Shown here piece after piece: positions 10,466 to 22,621 of a DNA stretch of 64,000 nt. Position 1 is the stretch's first letter, and the number at the start of each line of letters is the position of its first letter. Below the pieces are notes generated by a model. The model searched no databases and was not told the DNA's origin. It worked only from the letters and a program-made list of their open reading frames with translations. Made by a program: the position numbers and the translations under genes. Where the stretch lies: NCBI GenBank assembly GCA_023014365.1, contig JAEBUN010000014.1:806001-870000 (forward strand). Reading direction: 5' to 3'. The DNA comes from Lepiota brunneoincarnata (Eukaryota > Basidiomycota > Agaricomycetes > Agaricales > Agaricaceae).

Positions 10466-11839
10466 CTGGAGGTGATAGGAGAGAATCGGTGCCAAAGTAT
10501 ACTGTACATGTTCTAACACTGACAGATTGAATAGTTACATATTCTGTATATGAACCATCCAATAAATGTGATTGCTGCCAATCTCTGAAGGCTACCATAG
10601 CCCAAATATATATATATATCTGACATGCAATCTGACCAGGGATCAATGTTACTGTAACACATCGTCTGAGTCATAGTAGTTATTACTGTAACAACCACCT
10701 GATCACAAGTTCAATAGAGCTGAAACAACTCAATGTCTAATCTGAGAGAAGCCTTTTATAAAACCTGTGATATTCACACCAAACCATACAAGGTAGGTAG
10801 GAATTTGAGGTCAAGAGTTCTCTGCCCTTTTCATTGAACCCACTGGTAATTTATAGTACAAAGTGACAAATACTGAGAAATATACAAAAATACAGAGAAA
10901 CATATTCAATTATGGGAACTTGAAAGACTTATAGGTGCTGGTCCTCCTGTTGGCAGATTAACTACCCTGTATCTGCATTCTCAAGTTTGTCATTGACATC
11001 TGCTCCATATCATGGGGTGCCAGTCTCCATTATTTCCGAAAACCAGTCCCAATCTATTTTTAGTTCCATTCCAGACCCTCATAGCAACATTCCAGGGTAC
11101 CAGTGGACTTGATAAGTTTGTATCTCTTTGTATAAGTGTTTGTCTGTGTGTCCATTACTTTTGGACTCCCTGTGTAATCTTGTCAAGCACCTGGGTGACC
11201 TCTAAAGAAAACTTGGTTCAAATCTAGGGTCAAAGTCACGGTTTCATGGGTTCCTGTTATAGTAATCAGGCAACAAGTAATGTAACTATCACCCAACAGG
11301 TATCTGCATGTTCTTGAATCTCTTATATTCCAGAGTTTCAATAGATAATTGAGTATAGCAAAACAAATACTCATAGTGAGACCATTGAGAGTCCTGAGGT
11401 TCTAACAAGGATAGTTACTAGCAAAAAATGAGGCTTGTATCACCCATAGTCATGGCTACTAACAAATATACCCTATTAATGATGATACACATTCTATGAT
11501 AATACTGACTCCCCTTCTGGCTATTTGGGCCACCAGCCATCATTCATACCACCACCTGTATCCTCACAGCCTCCTACACATGTTCCACCCTCATCAAGAC
11601 CATCTCAACCATCTTCTCCACACATTCCTTCTCTACCACCTCATCTTTGAGTTTGTGATATATCTACAACCGCCTCAACCTCTAAAAATTCCTTTGCTGG
11701 TAATCCTTTAGCTGACAAACCTGCCTCTGAGTAATTGTTATCATATATAGCTGTCATAACCAACCCTACTTATCTCCTTACTGGTATTGGCTTTGTTTTA
11801 TTCTACATACCCCCAATGAAAACCTAATTTAAAACCACA
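10466..11839. other. no firm gene; transposon remains likely
   Basis: AT-rich sequence with an AT microsatellite near 10606-10620. A Pro/Ser/His-rich stretch readable at about 11512-11650 could be a leftover of a transposon-borne protein, but no domain can be named. Stops are frequent in all frames. Confidence 0.35.
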
Positions 11840-12141
11840 TCATGTTGTCCTCTCAGCTATGAGATGAGATCTTTGAATGCAATTATTTTTCTGCTGCTCT
11901 AAAAACTGCAGTTTACTAAGTGACAACCAAAACTCTTCATCATCTGACCATAGTGGCATGTATACACTCCTAATCTGATTAATTCCCACACAATGTGTAT
12001 GAAGGTTGTAGAGACAAGTGATGATTTCAAGTATATCCCCTTGGACCTCTTTATAATTGATGGGAAGTGGAATGTGTAAGCAGCCAAAAGATCCTTGTAA
12101 CATGTGCATACCCCATTCAGCTGTCTGGCAGTATGAGACTA

Positions 12142-13727
12142 CAGTGAGTCAAAAAACTGTCCCAATGTTTTCACCATTTGGAAAGATCAGCTAATAGTGG
12201 ACCAAGGTGATTATGTCAATACTTGGGAAAATAGACAATGATAATATAGCATATTGAGATCCTGACTCTGTTGAAATCATGTGATTTGTCCGAGAAGTAA
12301 TGGATTAATTAATCATTTAAAATATCAACTCATTGGGACAGTTTTTTGCCCCTGTCATTTTCCTAAAATCTAGTTTTGGACAGGCCAAATCAATACCAAA
12401 TCAAATGTGGGGATAACACAAATTGTTATGTGACCTCCTCTATATCACATGATCATATTGAAATCACTTCAACCACCCTTTCTTCTTACTATTACATTAT
12501 AGAAGCTATATCTTCTACCCAGTACTCTCAAGTCATTTTTCTTCTTCAGAATGGCTATTCCCTGTAATAAACTCAGTCCAGACTAGTCCAGGTAATAGTA
12601 CTATTGAGTGGATCAAGAAAGAAGTTGATCAAGATAAGGAAAACAACAAAGGAGGACAACCCTCCATGTTTCTTCTTAGAATAAACAATCAATAATTTAT
12701 TAGATCACTACTGGGAAGCTGGACAATGCTGTTCAAGCTACCCAATTCATCTCCTCTATCCTCCCCACTCCTGTCATACTTCAAACAATCTGAAATATGC
12801 TCAAGAAGAACAATTTCTGGTCTGCTATTAAGACCAAATGACCTCTTCTTAAGAAGCAACACTGAATTGCTCACTTCAAATTGCCCATGAGCACAAGGAT
12901 TGGACTATGGAAGAGTGAAAATGGATATTATGGACAGATGAAACAAAAATCAACAAGCTTGGGTCATATGGGAAGATGTATAAGGGGGAAGGACTCTTAG
13001 ACAAAACTATTATTCCTACTGTTAAGCATGAATGCAGTGGTAACGTTATGGTATGACAGACTATGCAGTGGAAAGGAGTAGGAATGCTAATAGAAGTTGA
13101 GAGGATCATAGATATAGAGCAGTACTATGAGATTTTGGAGTGTGGGATGGTGAATAACTTTGAAACTTTAGAAATAGAGGAGGAGTGGATATTCTAGTAG
13201 GACAATGACCCAAAATACAAGTCTAAAAGGGCAATAGAGTGGTTTTAAGATGACAATATGCAAATTCTACTATAGCTTGCACAATCCCCTGACCCCAATT
13301 CCATTGAACACCTCTGGATATACCTGAAGGACTGGTTGAAGGGACATGAGAAACTACCTGAGGGAATACATGAATTATGGAACAGGTTGGTGGTAAAGTA
13401 GGATAGGATTACTGCAGAAAGGTGTCAAAAACCTATAGCAAGCATGACCAGAAGGCTCAAGATAGTTATCAAGGCAAAAGGAGGCTATACAATGTATCAA
13501 TTGGGAAAATGATAAAGGGTCAAAAAACTGTCCCAATAAGTTAATATTTTAAATGATTAATTACTCCATTACCTCTCAGACAAATCACGTGATTTAAACG
13601 GATTCGGGATCTCAATATGCTATATTACCGTTCGCCATTTTCCCAAGTATGTACATAATCACCTTAGTCCACTATTAGCTGACCTTTCCAAGTGGTGAAA
13701 ACATTGGGACAGTTTTTTGACCCACTG
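12142..13727 (+). mobile_element. second Tc1-type transposon, inserted in the Harbinger gene
   Basis: The 1,586-bp element runs from CAGTGAGTCAAAAAACTGTCCC to its inverse, flanked by TA (12140-12141 and 13728-13729). The inverted repeats are about 220 bp and again carry an inward-facing copy of the tip motif (CATTGGGACAGTTTTTTG) at the inner edge. The two repeats differ mainly by C/T and G/A transitions, many at sites that are CG in the right copy. It is a different subfamily from the element at 8577-10182. Confidence 0.9.
12600..13512 (+). pseudogene. Tc1-family transposase, heavily mutated
   Basis: The plus strand still shows the catalytic motifs in one frame: WTDETKINKLGS with Asp near 12939, a stop followed by DNDPKYKSKRAIEWF near 13200 (CAG to TAG fits the missing Gln), and AQSPDPNSIEHLWIYLKDW near 13278, giving DD34E. 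Stops replace Trp (TGG to TGA or TAG) and Arg (CGA to TGA) at several conserved places. The end GGYTMYQLGK stops at 13510-13512. The N-terminal helix-turn-helix part (about 12600-12850) is degraded beyond safe reading. Confidence 0.85.
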
Positions 13728-14837
13728 TAGCTGCCTGTTAAATGCCAACAAGGCATCCCTTTCTTGGTTGTCATGTGGGAGTTGAGTCCCAGCTTTTATT
13801 GGAGCCTGTATATGTCCAGCAATTTGGTCTGTTCCTCAGGGGAAGGCAGTGTCGGTGACAAGGTAATAGCCTTTGTGTGTTTTACTGAGTAGCTTTCCAT
13901 AGATTGGCTGTGCAACATGAGAGTCATGCCAGCTGCCTGGAGCATTTATATTGCATGCAATAACTGTACCTAGGTCACTGGCATTAGATCGGTAACCATA
14001 TCATTGGAATAAAGAATTCTTACTATCACCTGCAAAGGCAAAAACACAACTAATGAAATGCTCATGGAGCCACCCATTGAAGGTAGCATTCTCGATGTCT
14101 TGATCTTTTGAGGTCTGAACTGGTATGTTTAGGCTATCCATACTCCCAAATGCACCAGTAAGTAAGGGGTGTCAAGCAACAATGAGTGCATTCTGCTCTT
14201 GGAATTCATCCCCTGCTGGGTAGCGGACCCTAGCACCATCCATTTGACATAGAATATCAAGAAGAATCTGAAGTGAAAATATGATATATTGTGAAACAGT
14301 GGCTGGAGTCAAAGCAAAGATCTTGCACAAGCTCACATCCTGCATTGTTGAGCTGAGGTAGTGTAGAACAAGACCAAGTCCCCCAGATGCCTCCAGTGAT
14401 CATCTGGTTGAGCATGGTTCTGCTGTGGGTGCAACATCTGGGCATGTAATGGTATTGTGTGACCATAAGGTCTCAAAGCCATTGTCAAGGATTGATTGGA
14501 ATGTTGTTGAGTCAAATCCCATCATTGTAATGAAGGCACGGTTGGTCTTGCCCTCATACAACAGTTGCCATGGAGTATTCATGTGAGGATTTGGCAGGAG
14601 ATCAGCCCATACAAGATATTGCCGATGTTCTGCCCATTGTGCAGCATGGATCTGTCATGCCTGCTCACTCACATATAACACAAAAGCTGCTGCCACCAAT
14701 GCTCCTTCCTCATCCTCTTCATCAACCAACTGGAGGTGGTGTTGGAATGTATGTTGAATATGTTCAAACTCTTCGATGTCAATGATATCGTCATCCAACC
14801 AGCTTGTCATGCTTGTGTGTTGGAAATCAGTGTTCAA

Positions 14838-15153
14838 TCAATCAGGTACATAACACCTGAATTTGGTTTATTGATTTGATCAAATATTTGGCCACGGTTT
14901 GGACATCTAGACTAAATCGAACTCCGACTCTGGAAGAATAAGGTTTAGAAATAATCTGTGTTTCTAAATCCTGCGGATTGTCATCCATTGTTTGGCTTCC
15001 CACGCGACATCGGGTTCAAGCCTGTTGGGTAGATCCGACAGTTACATACCATATCGTTGATCAACCAAAACCGATTGTCCCACGGGTTTATCGCGTTAGG
15101 CTACAATTGTCACATCGAGCAGAACCCAGTCACACCATGTCTAATAAATCCTT
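14838..15153. other. flank of the Harbinger remnant, no gene seen
   Basis: Contains the upstream side of the Harbinger start and a transition towards less AT-rich DNA. No terminal inverted repeat could be fixed by eye. Confidence 0.35.
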
Positions 15154-15435
15154 ATGCCACAGACATCCACAATTTCAAGTCAACGAGAGCGTGCAAAACA
15201 GAGGAGGAAAGCTGAGGAGCAGCGGATTGAGCAACGATGGATTGCAGCTCTACAAGCTGCAACAGTGGCAGCCACCGTAGTGCTCCATGCCTCACAATCT
15301 CTATGCGCAATTCCACAGCAATCCTCTCTTACTGGCCTCTCCTGGCTTCACAAACTCCTCTCTGGGCACCTGATGCAACTCTACAACAAGGAGAATGCAT
15401 GTGGAATTGTGAGTATGTCGTGTCGCAGCTCCTAA
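15154..15435 (+). CDS. small open frame, hypothetical; possible transposon accessory remnant
   Basis: ATG 15154 opens 93 codons with a strongly basic, helical start (SSQRERAKQRRKAEEQRIEQ) and an Ala-rich helix. It lies divergently from the Harbinger gene with about 300 bp between them. The basic start resembles the N-termini of some Harbinger-type proteins, but no domain is certain. It could be chance coding. Confidence 0.25.
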   Translation: MPQTSTISSQRERAKQRRKAEEQRIEQRWIAALQAATVAATVVLHASQSLCAIPQQSSLTGLSWLHKLLSGHLMQLYNKENACGIVSMSCRSS

Positions 15436-15539
15436 CAGTGCGTGACATGTTGTTACAAAGGTTTTGGGGCCATCCATAAGTTGCCGAACATCTGGGTCGT
15501 GTTTCATAATCCTTGGGTTTCAATATCATTAGGTTTCAA

Positions 15540-17046
15540 AATGGTGGGAATGAAATTTGGCGGGCAACGGGCTTGAGCGCAATATTGCCGAGCAGGCCCT
15601 AAGTTGGTAAGCTCTGCATTTTTCGGCTTTACTGAACCCAGTGTAAGAGGACCCCGGAGAATCCTCCTATAGGCCGGGTCCGAAATTAGGACAAACGAGG
15701 GAATTTCCGGCTGTCACGCCAGGTCCGAGTTTGGACAAACTCGCCTTGGGGAGGGCATCAAGCCAGGTCCCAGGGTTTGGACACACCAGTGGCACTCGCG
15801 ATAGGAGATCAAGAGGCTCCGGCGGATACCATTGTGATTTTTTCGAATTTTTAGAGGCCGGATCCACGAAGTTTGGACAAAATCTAGGGTAGGACCGCCG
15901 GAGGCCGAGATCCAATCGGGATCCGAGGATTGTCTGGAGTACTAATATAAGTATCAGCATATAAGAGGCGGCTTGCCATCACGCCGTGAAAAAGAAATGC
16001 AATCTCCATCACTCTCTTCTCTTTCCTCAGCATTGTCCCTGCCATCTGGCAAGGTCTACCAGCATCGACCATCTCCACCGCCAGTCACTGGCAGCGCACC
16101 TATTAGCGACTTACCGTAACGTGGATAAAAAGGTTGTCGAATCTTCCTAATCACTTCCCACTTGGTCAATTAACAACAGTTGAGCAACAGCGGCTTCAAG
16201 CGAATAGACACGCAGATTTTGGGGATGCCTAGTTATTGAGGGGTCTAATGAGGCAGGGAACGAGCTTTCGAAGTTATTCGAGGGTTGCGAGCACCAAAAA
16301 CGAGGATGGCACAGGTGGTAGCAAAAGAGCTTAAAATGCGCCGAAAAATCAAGAGCACGAATCCGGCGCTGGGGTCGATTATCAAGGAAACAAGGAAGCT
16401 ATCCAGGCGATTACGCAACTTGCAGCAGAATACAGGGAAATCGTCATCTCGACTTTCCACTGTTCCTCATCGAACTTCTGCATTGTGATCTCTCTGAGAC
16501 TCTGCTCAACTTTAAGTGTATAAATCCATTATGAATGTGTAGCACCTCATAGTTCCCGCATTCTGTTTGGTTCCTCCTCTGTGAACTCCATCTTGATGCA
16601 AAAGCACTAACAATGTGACTAGTAACCATTGAGACTTAGAGTGGCTTTTCTATTGGTCAATTATCAGCTGAAGAATGAGGTATACAAAAACCTCAGTCAC
16701 TCGCGTCATATGTGCAGGTAGGGGACCTGCTTGTGGTACTTCCCTCTTCTTCTCGCTGCCGGTGGTGTTGTCCTCTTCTCCAAGCTGCGAGGAACCCATC
16801 CTCCCAGCCCTACGGTACCGCACGACAAATGATTATCAGCGCAAGATGGCCTGCTCTGCACTGCATCGTGAGGTTCTGTATCGTGGATGGAGACACACAT
16901 CATGGATGGAGGTGTCCGGAAAGGAAATGGCTCATCCAGTGTACGCCACTCCCACCTCACTAACTTATCCCGACAAGATCAAACGTCGCCTCCCCATGTG
17001 ACCATACTTGTCATCCCTTTGTGAAGTAGTTCTTACATGAGTTCCC
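15540..17046. other. non-coding stretch with diverged short direct repeats
   Basis: Between about 15670 and 15880 a motif like GGTCCGAGTTTGGACAAAC occurs four times in imperfect form (near 15675, 15722, 15768 and 15847). A small basic open frame at 16285-16485 (KELKMRRKIKSTNPALG) has no recognisable domain. No gene can be supported. Confidence 0.4.
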
Positions 17047-17650
17047 TGGCCTGCCTTTGACACCCCGCAAAGCGAGACAAATCAGAAGGTGGGAGGAGTT
17101 AGTGGAGTCATGACTTAAACATAAAATTGTCTATTCCCTAAGTAAGCATGAATAGTAAAATTACACATAATTTGGAAATTGTTCTAAACGGTGGTGGACA
17201 AAGGATTGAAGGTTTTACCGGATTATTCAAAAGGGTGGTCAGAATGAAACACGATCACACGTTGATCTTGGGAAAGGTCAAGCACGCTTGACCAGATCTT
17301 GACCAACATCAAAACCTGCCTGAAACCAGCCACTCTAACTGCCCCTAATATTCAATCCTAACCTGAAGGTTCCTGATATGTGTTGGAACGCAAATACGTG
17401 GCAGGGCCGTGGACCCACAATCCCCCGGACACACATCCAACAGCCTCGCCCTTTATTAAATACGTGCCTTGACCTTATACTTCTTCCCTTTGTAGCGCCT
17501 TTATGGCTCCCCCATTGTCCTTTTAGATATGTAGATATATATTGCAGATAGTTCACGGACGCTCCCCTCAGTACTCGCGCGTAAACGAGTGACCGAGGTG
17601 AGCCCCGTTTATACCATTTTATCATCCCAGTATTCACGTCATTACAGATT
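17047..17650 (+). repeat. possible solo LTR of an LTR retrotransposon
   Basis: The block starts TGACACCCCGCAAAGCG and ends ACGTCATTACA (TG...CA). It holds a TATA-like stretch (GTAGATATATATTGC) about 110 bp before its end. A partly similar stretch (GACCGACATCAGAACC, then CCCCTAAATT) occurs at 53228-53280, compared with 17300-17352 here. No target-site duplication was found, so the call is weak. Confidence 0.3.
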
Positions 17651-17925
17651 TACTGTTTCCTACAATATGACCAACTTGAGAGCGTCAGACTCCTCAACTG
17701 GTGAAACGGCACCAAAACAAATGAAACAAAATGAAGTGAAACATGTCTGAGTTAATCGTACCCTTTGTCCAGAGGCAGGCTTCTTATGATATATTCAGCG
17801 CTTGAGCTTACACACACTCTTTTATTAGACTTGTGGGCTATTCTCGCTCCTTCAATTTGGTCTGGATCATTTGGTCTACACATTCAATAACACTATCCAC
17901 AATTTTACAACTAATTTTCAGCTTC

Positions 17926-18619
17926 CTATCTACCCTCTATGAGCCCATAGTGAGTACTCGGCATAGCGCTTCGTGGTGGGAAGTGTGATGCGACACGCGA
18001 TATGACACGAATGTCTTTTGTACATATAGAAGGAATCCCATAATCAACAGTGTCCTGCACAGCATGGCACCCAAAATGAATGGAGCTGTATGCTTCGATA
18101 TCGGCTATTCCGTTTGGGGTATTTGCAACCCCCTCCTCTAAGGCGAGGCTGGGTACGCCGCCACTGGTTGGGGGGCTCTTGACACGCTGAGCAAGAGCAC
18201 AGACAGAAGGGATGTGGGGTGATATTGCGAAATCCGAGACTGTGGACCGCCCGCCCGACAGGTCATAATTTTCGGCGGCGGTGTGGAGCGGCAAGAAACC
18301 AAGGGGACCGGTGGCACATCACCCTATCCTGGTTTTCCCCGCCGAGGGACTCCACTGTCAGGCTCCAGCTCGGATCCGCGGGTACGTAAGAACAAGCCAA
18401 GCCCCGCCGCAAGCCTTTGCGAAGATCAGATGCATTGACATAAATAAAATTGGGGAGGGCAATATGAATGTACTTTCGAGGCTTAGAAAGAGAGCAAGAG
18501 CGTCGCATCAGTGGTTGTGGTTGTTTATGACGATTGTTGGACCACAAATGGGGAGGCAAGCAAAGCAGACGCTGGTGTTGGAAGAAGGAAGGTTTCGAAC
18601 TGGGGAATATTCTGCACAC
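17926..18619 (-). other. two overlapping minus-strand open frames, unassigned
   Basis: Open frames at 18619-18263 and 18294-17926 overlap in different frames, which could be two exons of one gene. A third frame in the distal part reads like a hydrophobic segment (ILGAMLCRTLLIMGFLLYV). No family is recognised and no splice sites could be fixed. Confidence 0.2.
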
Positions 18620-19544
18620 TCGGAAGGAATTGGTCCCATTCCCTCGCGAGTTCGGGGGGGCCGCTTCATTTTGGCCTAGAATGACAATCTTTCCTGGCGA
18701 ACGGTCTTTGTGAGGAGGCTTTGTGCGACCATCCGAGAACCAGCTTTTTCTGAGGATCCCGAAACATACAAGATGCGACCCGCAAGCGTGTGGCTGTGAG
18801 CACGGCTGGGAACCAATTGGGGTGCGGAGATTGTTCAGCTGTATCCAGACGATCTACCTACCTGGACCACCATATTCTCCTTCAATCTACTTCCTCTTTG
18901 CTAGCCACGTGCACGAGGCGCGCTGGGTGCAATGTACAATAGGCTAGAATAGAAATTAGTGTCCACGTGGAGTACATTAAGTTGGGGAAATTATAGACAA
19001 TTTGGCCGTAGCTAAATATGTGTGGGACAAACCATTACCAGCTACGGAATACATGGTTTCTACCACTTACACCGTACATATTAATGGCCGCCATATTCAC
19101 AACAGCCAGTGGCGACTATTCCATAGATGGAGGCCCGTACACACCGTCCATACCTGGGATTCCGATAGGGTAGACACAGCCTTTATAATACTTTGAGCAC
19201 AGGCGTGGTTCGTGGTTCGTGGGCCGTGGCAGAGGTGGCTGGATTCCCATAGATCATTGCAACATGGCTAGCACAAACAAGGGTTTGAGACGGTGAAGTC
19301 TCGAGCCAGCCTCTATTGATTCTTAGGTGCGCCGAGGGTGCCTGTCAATATGATTCCCAGTGCTTCTACTCATAATTCCCAGCCCAGGGTGAGCCCCGTT
19401 ACTTTTACGAACGTGCCCATGCGTCTTTCACTCTCACGTAAGAGATGTAGACAGAAGCTATCCCTATTTAAATATTGTGAGATCACATATGCCACACATC
19501 CTTTCCCCCTGAAAAATCTCTCCTAGCTTCACCATCCGAGCGTG
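18620..19544. other. upstream region of the phosphoesterase gene
   Basis: No gene is seen. The last 150 bp contain a TATA-like ATTTAAATATTG and a pyrimidine-rich stretch just before the ATG, fitting a fungal core promoter. Confidence 0.35.
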
Positions 19545-21071
19545 ATGCAGATTCCTAAGTTAATATTCGTCCTGGCTCTCATGAGCACTACCACCAGCCT
19601 CCCCATCTCTGCAGACGATGCATCCCTTAATTCAGCTCGCCCTCATTCACCAAAGCTTGATGCCCAGATGATCGCGGCCCTTAGGGCCATCGGGAAGAAG
19701 CCTAGCGAATTTCGGCTTCCCGGCACTGTTCCAAACCCAGCCCATAAACCTGGAGCCGATATGCTTCCTGGGATTGACCACATTGTCATGCTCATGATGG
19801 AGAACCACTCCTTTGACAATATCTGGGGCACTCTTGACCGTCCCGACGTTGACGGCTTCAAGTTTGACCGCAACAGGAAGCCTATTCCAGCTGTGCCCCA
19901 GAAATATGCCAACGGGAGTATCCAAAATTTCTACTCCATGCCGAAAACGTGCGTGGTTGCGAGCAATGGACCAACGCAAAATTGGGCGAACTCGCACCTG
20001 CAATACAACAATGGGAGTATGGATGGATTTGTGACTGCTGGAGGTGACAAACCCATTGCGATGGGATACTTTACCAAAGAGCACTTGCCGTTCATGCACT
20101 CTCTCGGGAAGACGTTCCCGATCGGTGACAGGTGGTTTACCTCTACCTTGGGACAGACGTGGCCAAACCGGATGTATCTGATCGGAGGAACGTCGATGGG
20201 TATCGTGAGCACGGGGCAGAACATTACCGGGCTGATACCACCCGGAGGGACCATCTTCACTAGGCTTGACGAGCATGGCATTCCGTGGAGAAATTATGTT
20301 GTGGGCTTTCCAGAGTAGGTTCTCGTTACCTTCTATCCCTTTTCGTTCAATGTGAATTAACTGCTTAAAATCAGGATCCCCTCTACTCCCGATCTCTTCA
20401 CCATCTCGGACCTGGACACGCTAGCCAAAAATGGCAGGCCATTTGAGCAGTTCTTTGCCGATGCCGCCAACGGCCAGCTCCCCAGCTTCAGTTTCATCGA
20501 TTTGAACGGCACATCCCAAACACAAGAAAACCCACAGAACGTGGTTGTCGGTGAGGCCGTAATGTATGACATTGTTCACGCCCTTGGTTCCTCTCCCCAA
20601 TGGGAAAAGACCCTCCTCATCATTAATTACGACGAGCATGGCGGATATTACGATCATGTGCCTCCGCCTCCTGCACTCGCACCAGACGCAATCCAGCCAA
20701 TACCCCCACCCGGCGGGTTACAGTACGAAGGTTATCGCAGGTACAGCTTCCGCGTCCCGTCCGTCGTTGTGTCTCCGTGGGCCAAGAAAAACCACGTTAG
20801 TCATGTGGTTTATGACCACACATCCGTTCTGGCGCTCCTGGAGTACAAGTGGAATCTGGAATCGATGACGATTCGCGATTCCAATGCGAACAACATGTTG
20901 GATTTCATTGACCTTGAGGCATTGCGCAAGGGATCGAATGAACTTCCCCAGTATAAGCGAGTTGCGATTGAGCCATCCTGGGAATACCACGGAAGCGCTG
21001 GCTTGCGATTCCAGGGACCCTGGGGTCATTCCGCCCCCGGGAACTGTTCAAGTACCGCAGGCTTAACCTAG
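19545..21071 (+). CDS. secreted phosphoesterase (phospholipase C / acid phosphatase family)
   Basis: Two exons, 19545-20314 and 20375-21071, are joined over a 60-bp GT...AG intron and give 488 residues without a break. Residues 1 to about 20 (MQIPKLIFVLALMSTTTSLP) form a signal peptide. The phosphoesterase domain (PF04185 type) begins near residue 75 with DHIVMLMMENHSFDNIWG, the metal-site signature of the family, and contains INYDEHGGYYDHVPPP near residue 350, its second signature. Family members hydrolyse phosphomonoesters or phospholipid head groups outside the cell; substrate choice between phosphatase and phospholipase C cannot be read from sequence. The C-terminus ends SSTAGLT with no membrane anchor. 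The gene stands alone and looks intact. Confidence 0.93.
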
Positions 21072-22621
21072 CTGGCCATCGCTAAAGCGCACAGAATACC
21101 TTGGTGAGTGAGCTGAAGGTGTACGAGTAGGACGGGGGCCGGTACGGACATTGGGATCTAGTACGACATCAGACAGATTATCAGCCGATTAAAATATTGA
21201 TGGACTTATCTATGCTTTCATATACTGGTATAGCGTAAAGTATCTTGAGTCAGCGACGGATAATCTGCAGTCCGGTCCATAGTCCTGCTAAGAGAGAGGA
21301 GGACACAGGACGCAGCTGAGGGTCGATAGCAAGATTGTATTCCTTTCTGCTCTTCCCCGCCCCCCATTCTTCTCCGTCCTCCATCCTTTTCGCTTCGCAT
21401 ATTGATAAACGCCTGCCGGGGATGTTCTCCAAAGTAATCCCATATACTCGCCTACATTCACTGTCAGATTCGCCTGCCTCTTCCTTTGGCTCCTTCCACC
21501 TCCACCCCTGTGGGCTAGGCATTGGTGCAGGAGGATTCAACGACGAGCGTACTGGCCCTTTCACAGCATTGTGAGTGTCGTGCATACCGAGGGAACTGAA
21601 GCTGGGGCACAGACTAAACGTCTTCGTCTAATACACCTGTAATTGAGTGAAACCAGCGGTTGGATGCAAGCAATGGAGAACTTGTCTGAACTTCGGACAC
21701 AGGTTCAGGGCACCCATGAGTGGTCAACTACAAGATAAGGTTGGTCGTTCTGGCATTCCATGGACATCGTGTGCAGTGTCCGGCCCCGAAAGCGATGGAC
21801 TTTCCGGATTGTAATGAATCAGCACGCCTCACCTCTTTTCATAGAAGTCTGGGTTATGACTTGCTTTGGAGATTGTACGTGTTGATTGATTGAATACCCT
21901 CAATGAGGATTGCGGCCTTGACATGGAAGGATCAGGAGAAGACTAAGTATGCGGTGTAATCGCGGGCAAAGCCCACGAGTGGGCCTAAAGAGTGGAATGC
22001 CAAAGCTTCCATCATTGCTCATCTCGAGGGGTGAGTGAATAAGATACCATACTGGGAATGAGGAAGGTCATGTAGGGAGGAAGACGTCTTGGGGAAGGTG
22101 TGGGCCAGCCAGGAATAAGCACGTTGGGCATAGGGGGGGATTGATGGCAGTGCACGAAAGAATACCGGCGAACATGGAGACCAGAGATGCCACAAAATAG
22201 ATCTGATGCATCTCTTCCGGTTGCGCGGACGAGAACTCGCAGGTGTGAATTTTCATAATGACCATCGTGGCGCTCGTCTCCTTGGGCTGTCATCAAGATG
22301 TCATGTCTTGTCTTGTACTTTGCCTTACCCCTTCGAACAACCTCAGTGTTTGAACGAAGAAAATTTATTTATTTTATATTTATAACGTTGGAAGCCCCAG
22401 TTGCACAAGCAGCAAGTTCGGGGGGGGGGGCGTCTGTACGGGTACCTTGATTGTTCACCTGACTGATGCGGAACCGCCGAATTACGGTCATGTGACAGGA
22501 ATACCATATGTTACTGATTGGAATCCCCGGAGCCCGTGCTGTCTCCTAACACTTGGAGGGTCCAAGACGTGATATATAGGATGATGGAAGCTGTAAAGGT
22601 TCGGTGCCCTGCCTTTTTGCG
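21072..22621. other. intergenic region, no gene recognised
   Basis: Holds the 3' end of the phosphoesterase gene and the promoter of the next gene (TATA-like GTGATATATAGGATG near 22570). A G-run of about 10 lies near 22422-22431. Open frames on both strands at 21250-21585 and 22012-22296 have no recognisable domains. Confidence 0.4.

Larger units (their letters stand above)
11840..14837 (-). pseudogene. PIF/Harbinger (DDE_Tnp_4) transposase, split by a Tc1-type element and carrying several stops
   Basis: The minus-strand gene starts at ATG 14837 (MNTDFQHTSMTSWLDDD) and runs to about 13730. It continues beyond the inserted element from 12139 to 11840. Catalytic-domain motifs are clear: Asp in GAFGSMDSLNIPVQ, Asp in NAPGSWHDSHVAQPIYG, and Glu in QTAEWGMHMLQGSFG. 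Leaving out the insert and one TA joins FNRQLVSYC to QTAEWGM in frame, so the split is a clean insertion. In-frame TGA codons interrupt the frame at positions where the family usually has Arg (after YVSEQA, before SLEASGG, before HPLLTGA, before GTDQIAG), which fits CGA to TGA. A further stop follows SLFQ. The element family is usually accompanied by a Myb-like protein; none is firmly seen beside it. Confidence 0.88.

Noticed and set aside
17047..17650. A complete LTR retrotransposon around the possible LTR
   Set aside because: No reverse transcriptase, integrase or second LTR lies nearby, and no target duplication was seen. Listed only as a possible solo LTR.
19542..19544. Start of the phosphoesterase three bases earlier
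   Set aside because: The codon is GTG; ATG 19545 directly begins the signal peptide.
19647..20276. A 209-codon minus-strand open frame inside the phosphoesterase gene
   Set aside because: It is a shadow of the coding strand; it has no domain of its own.
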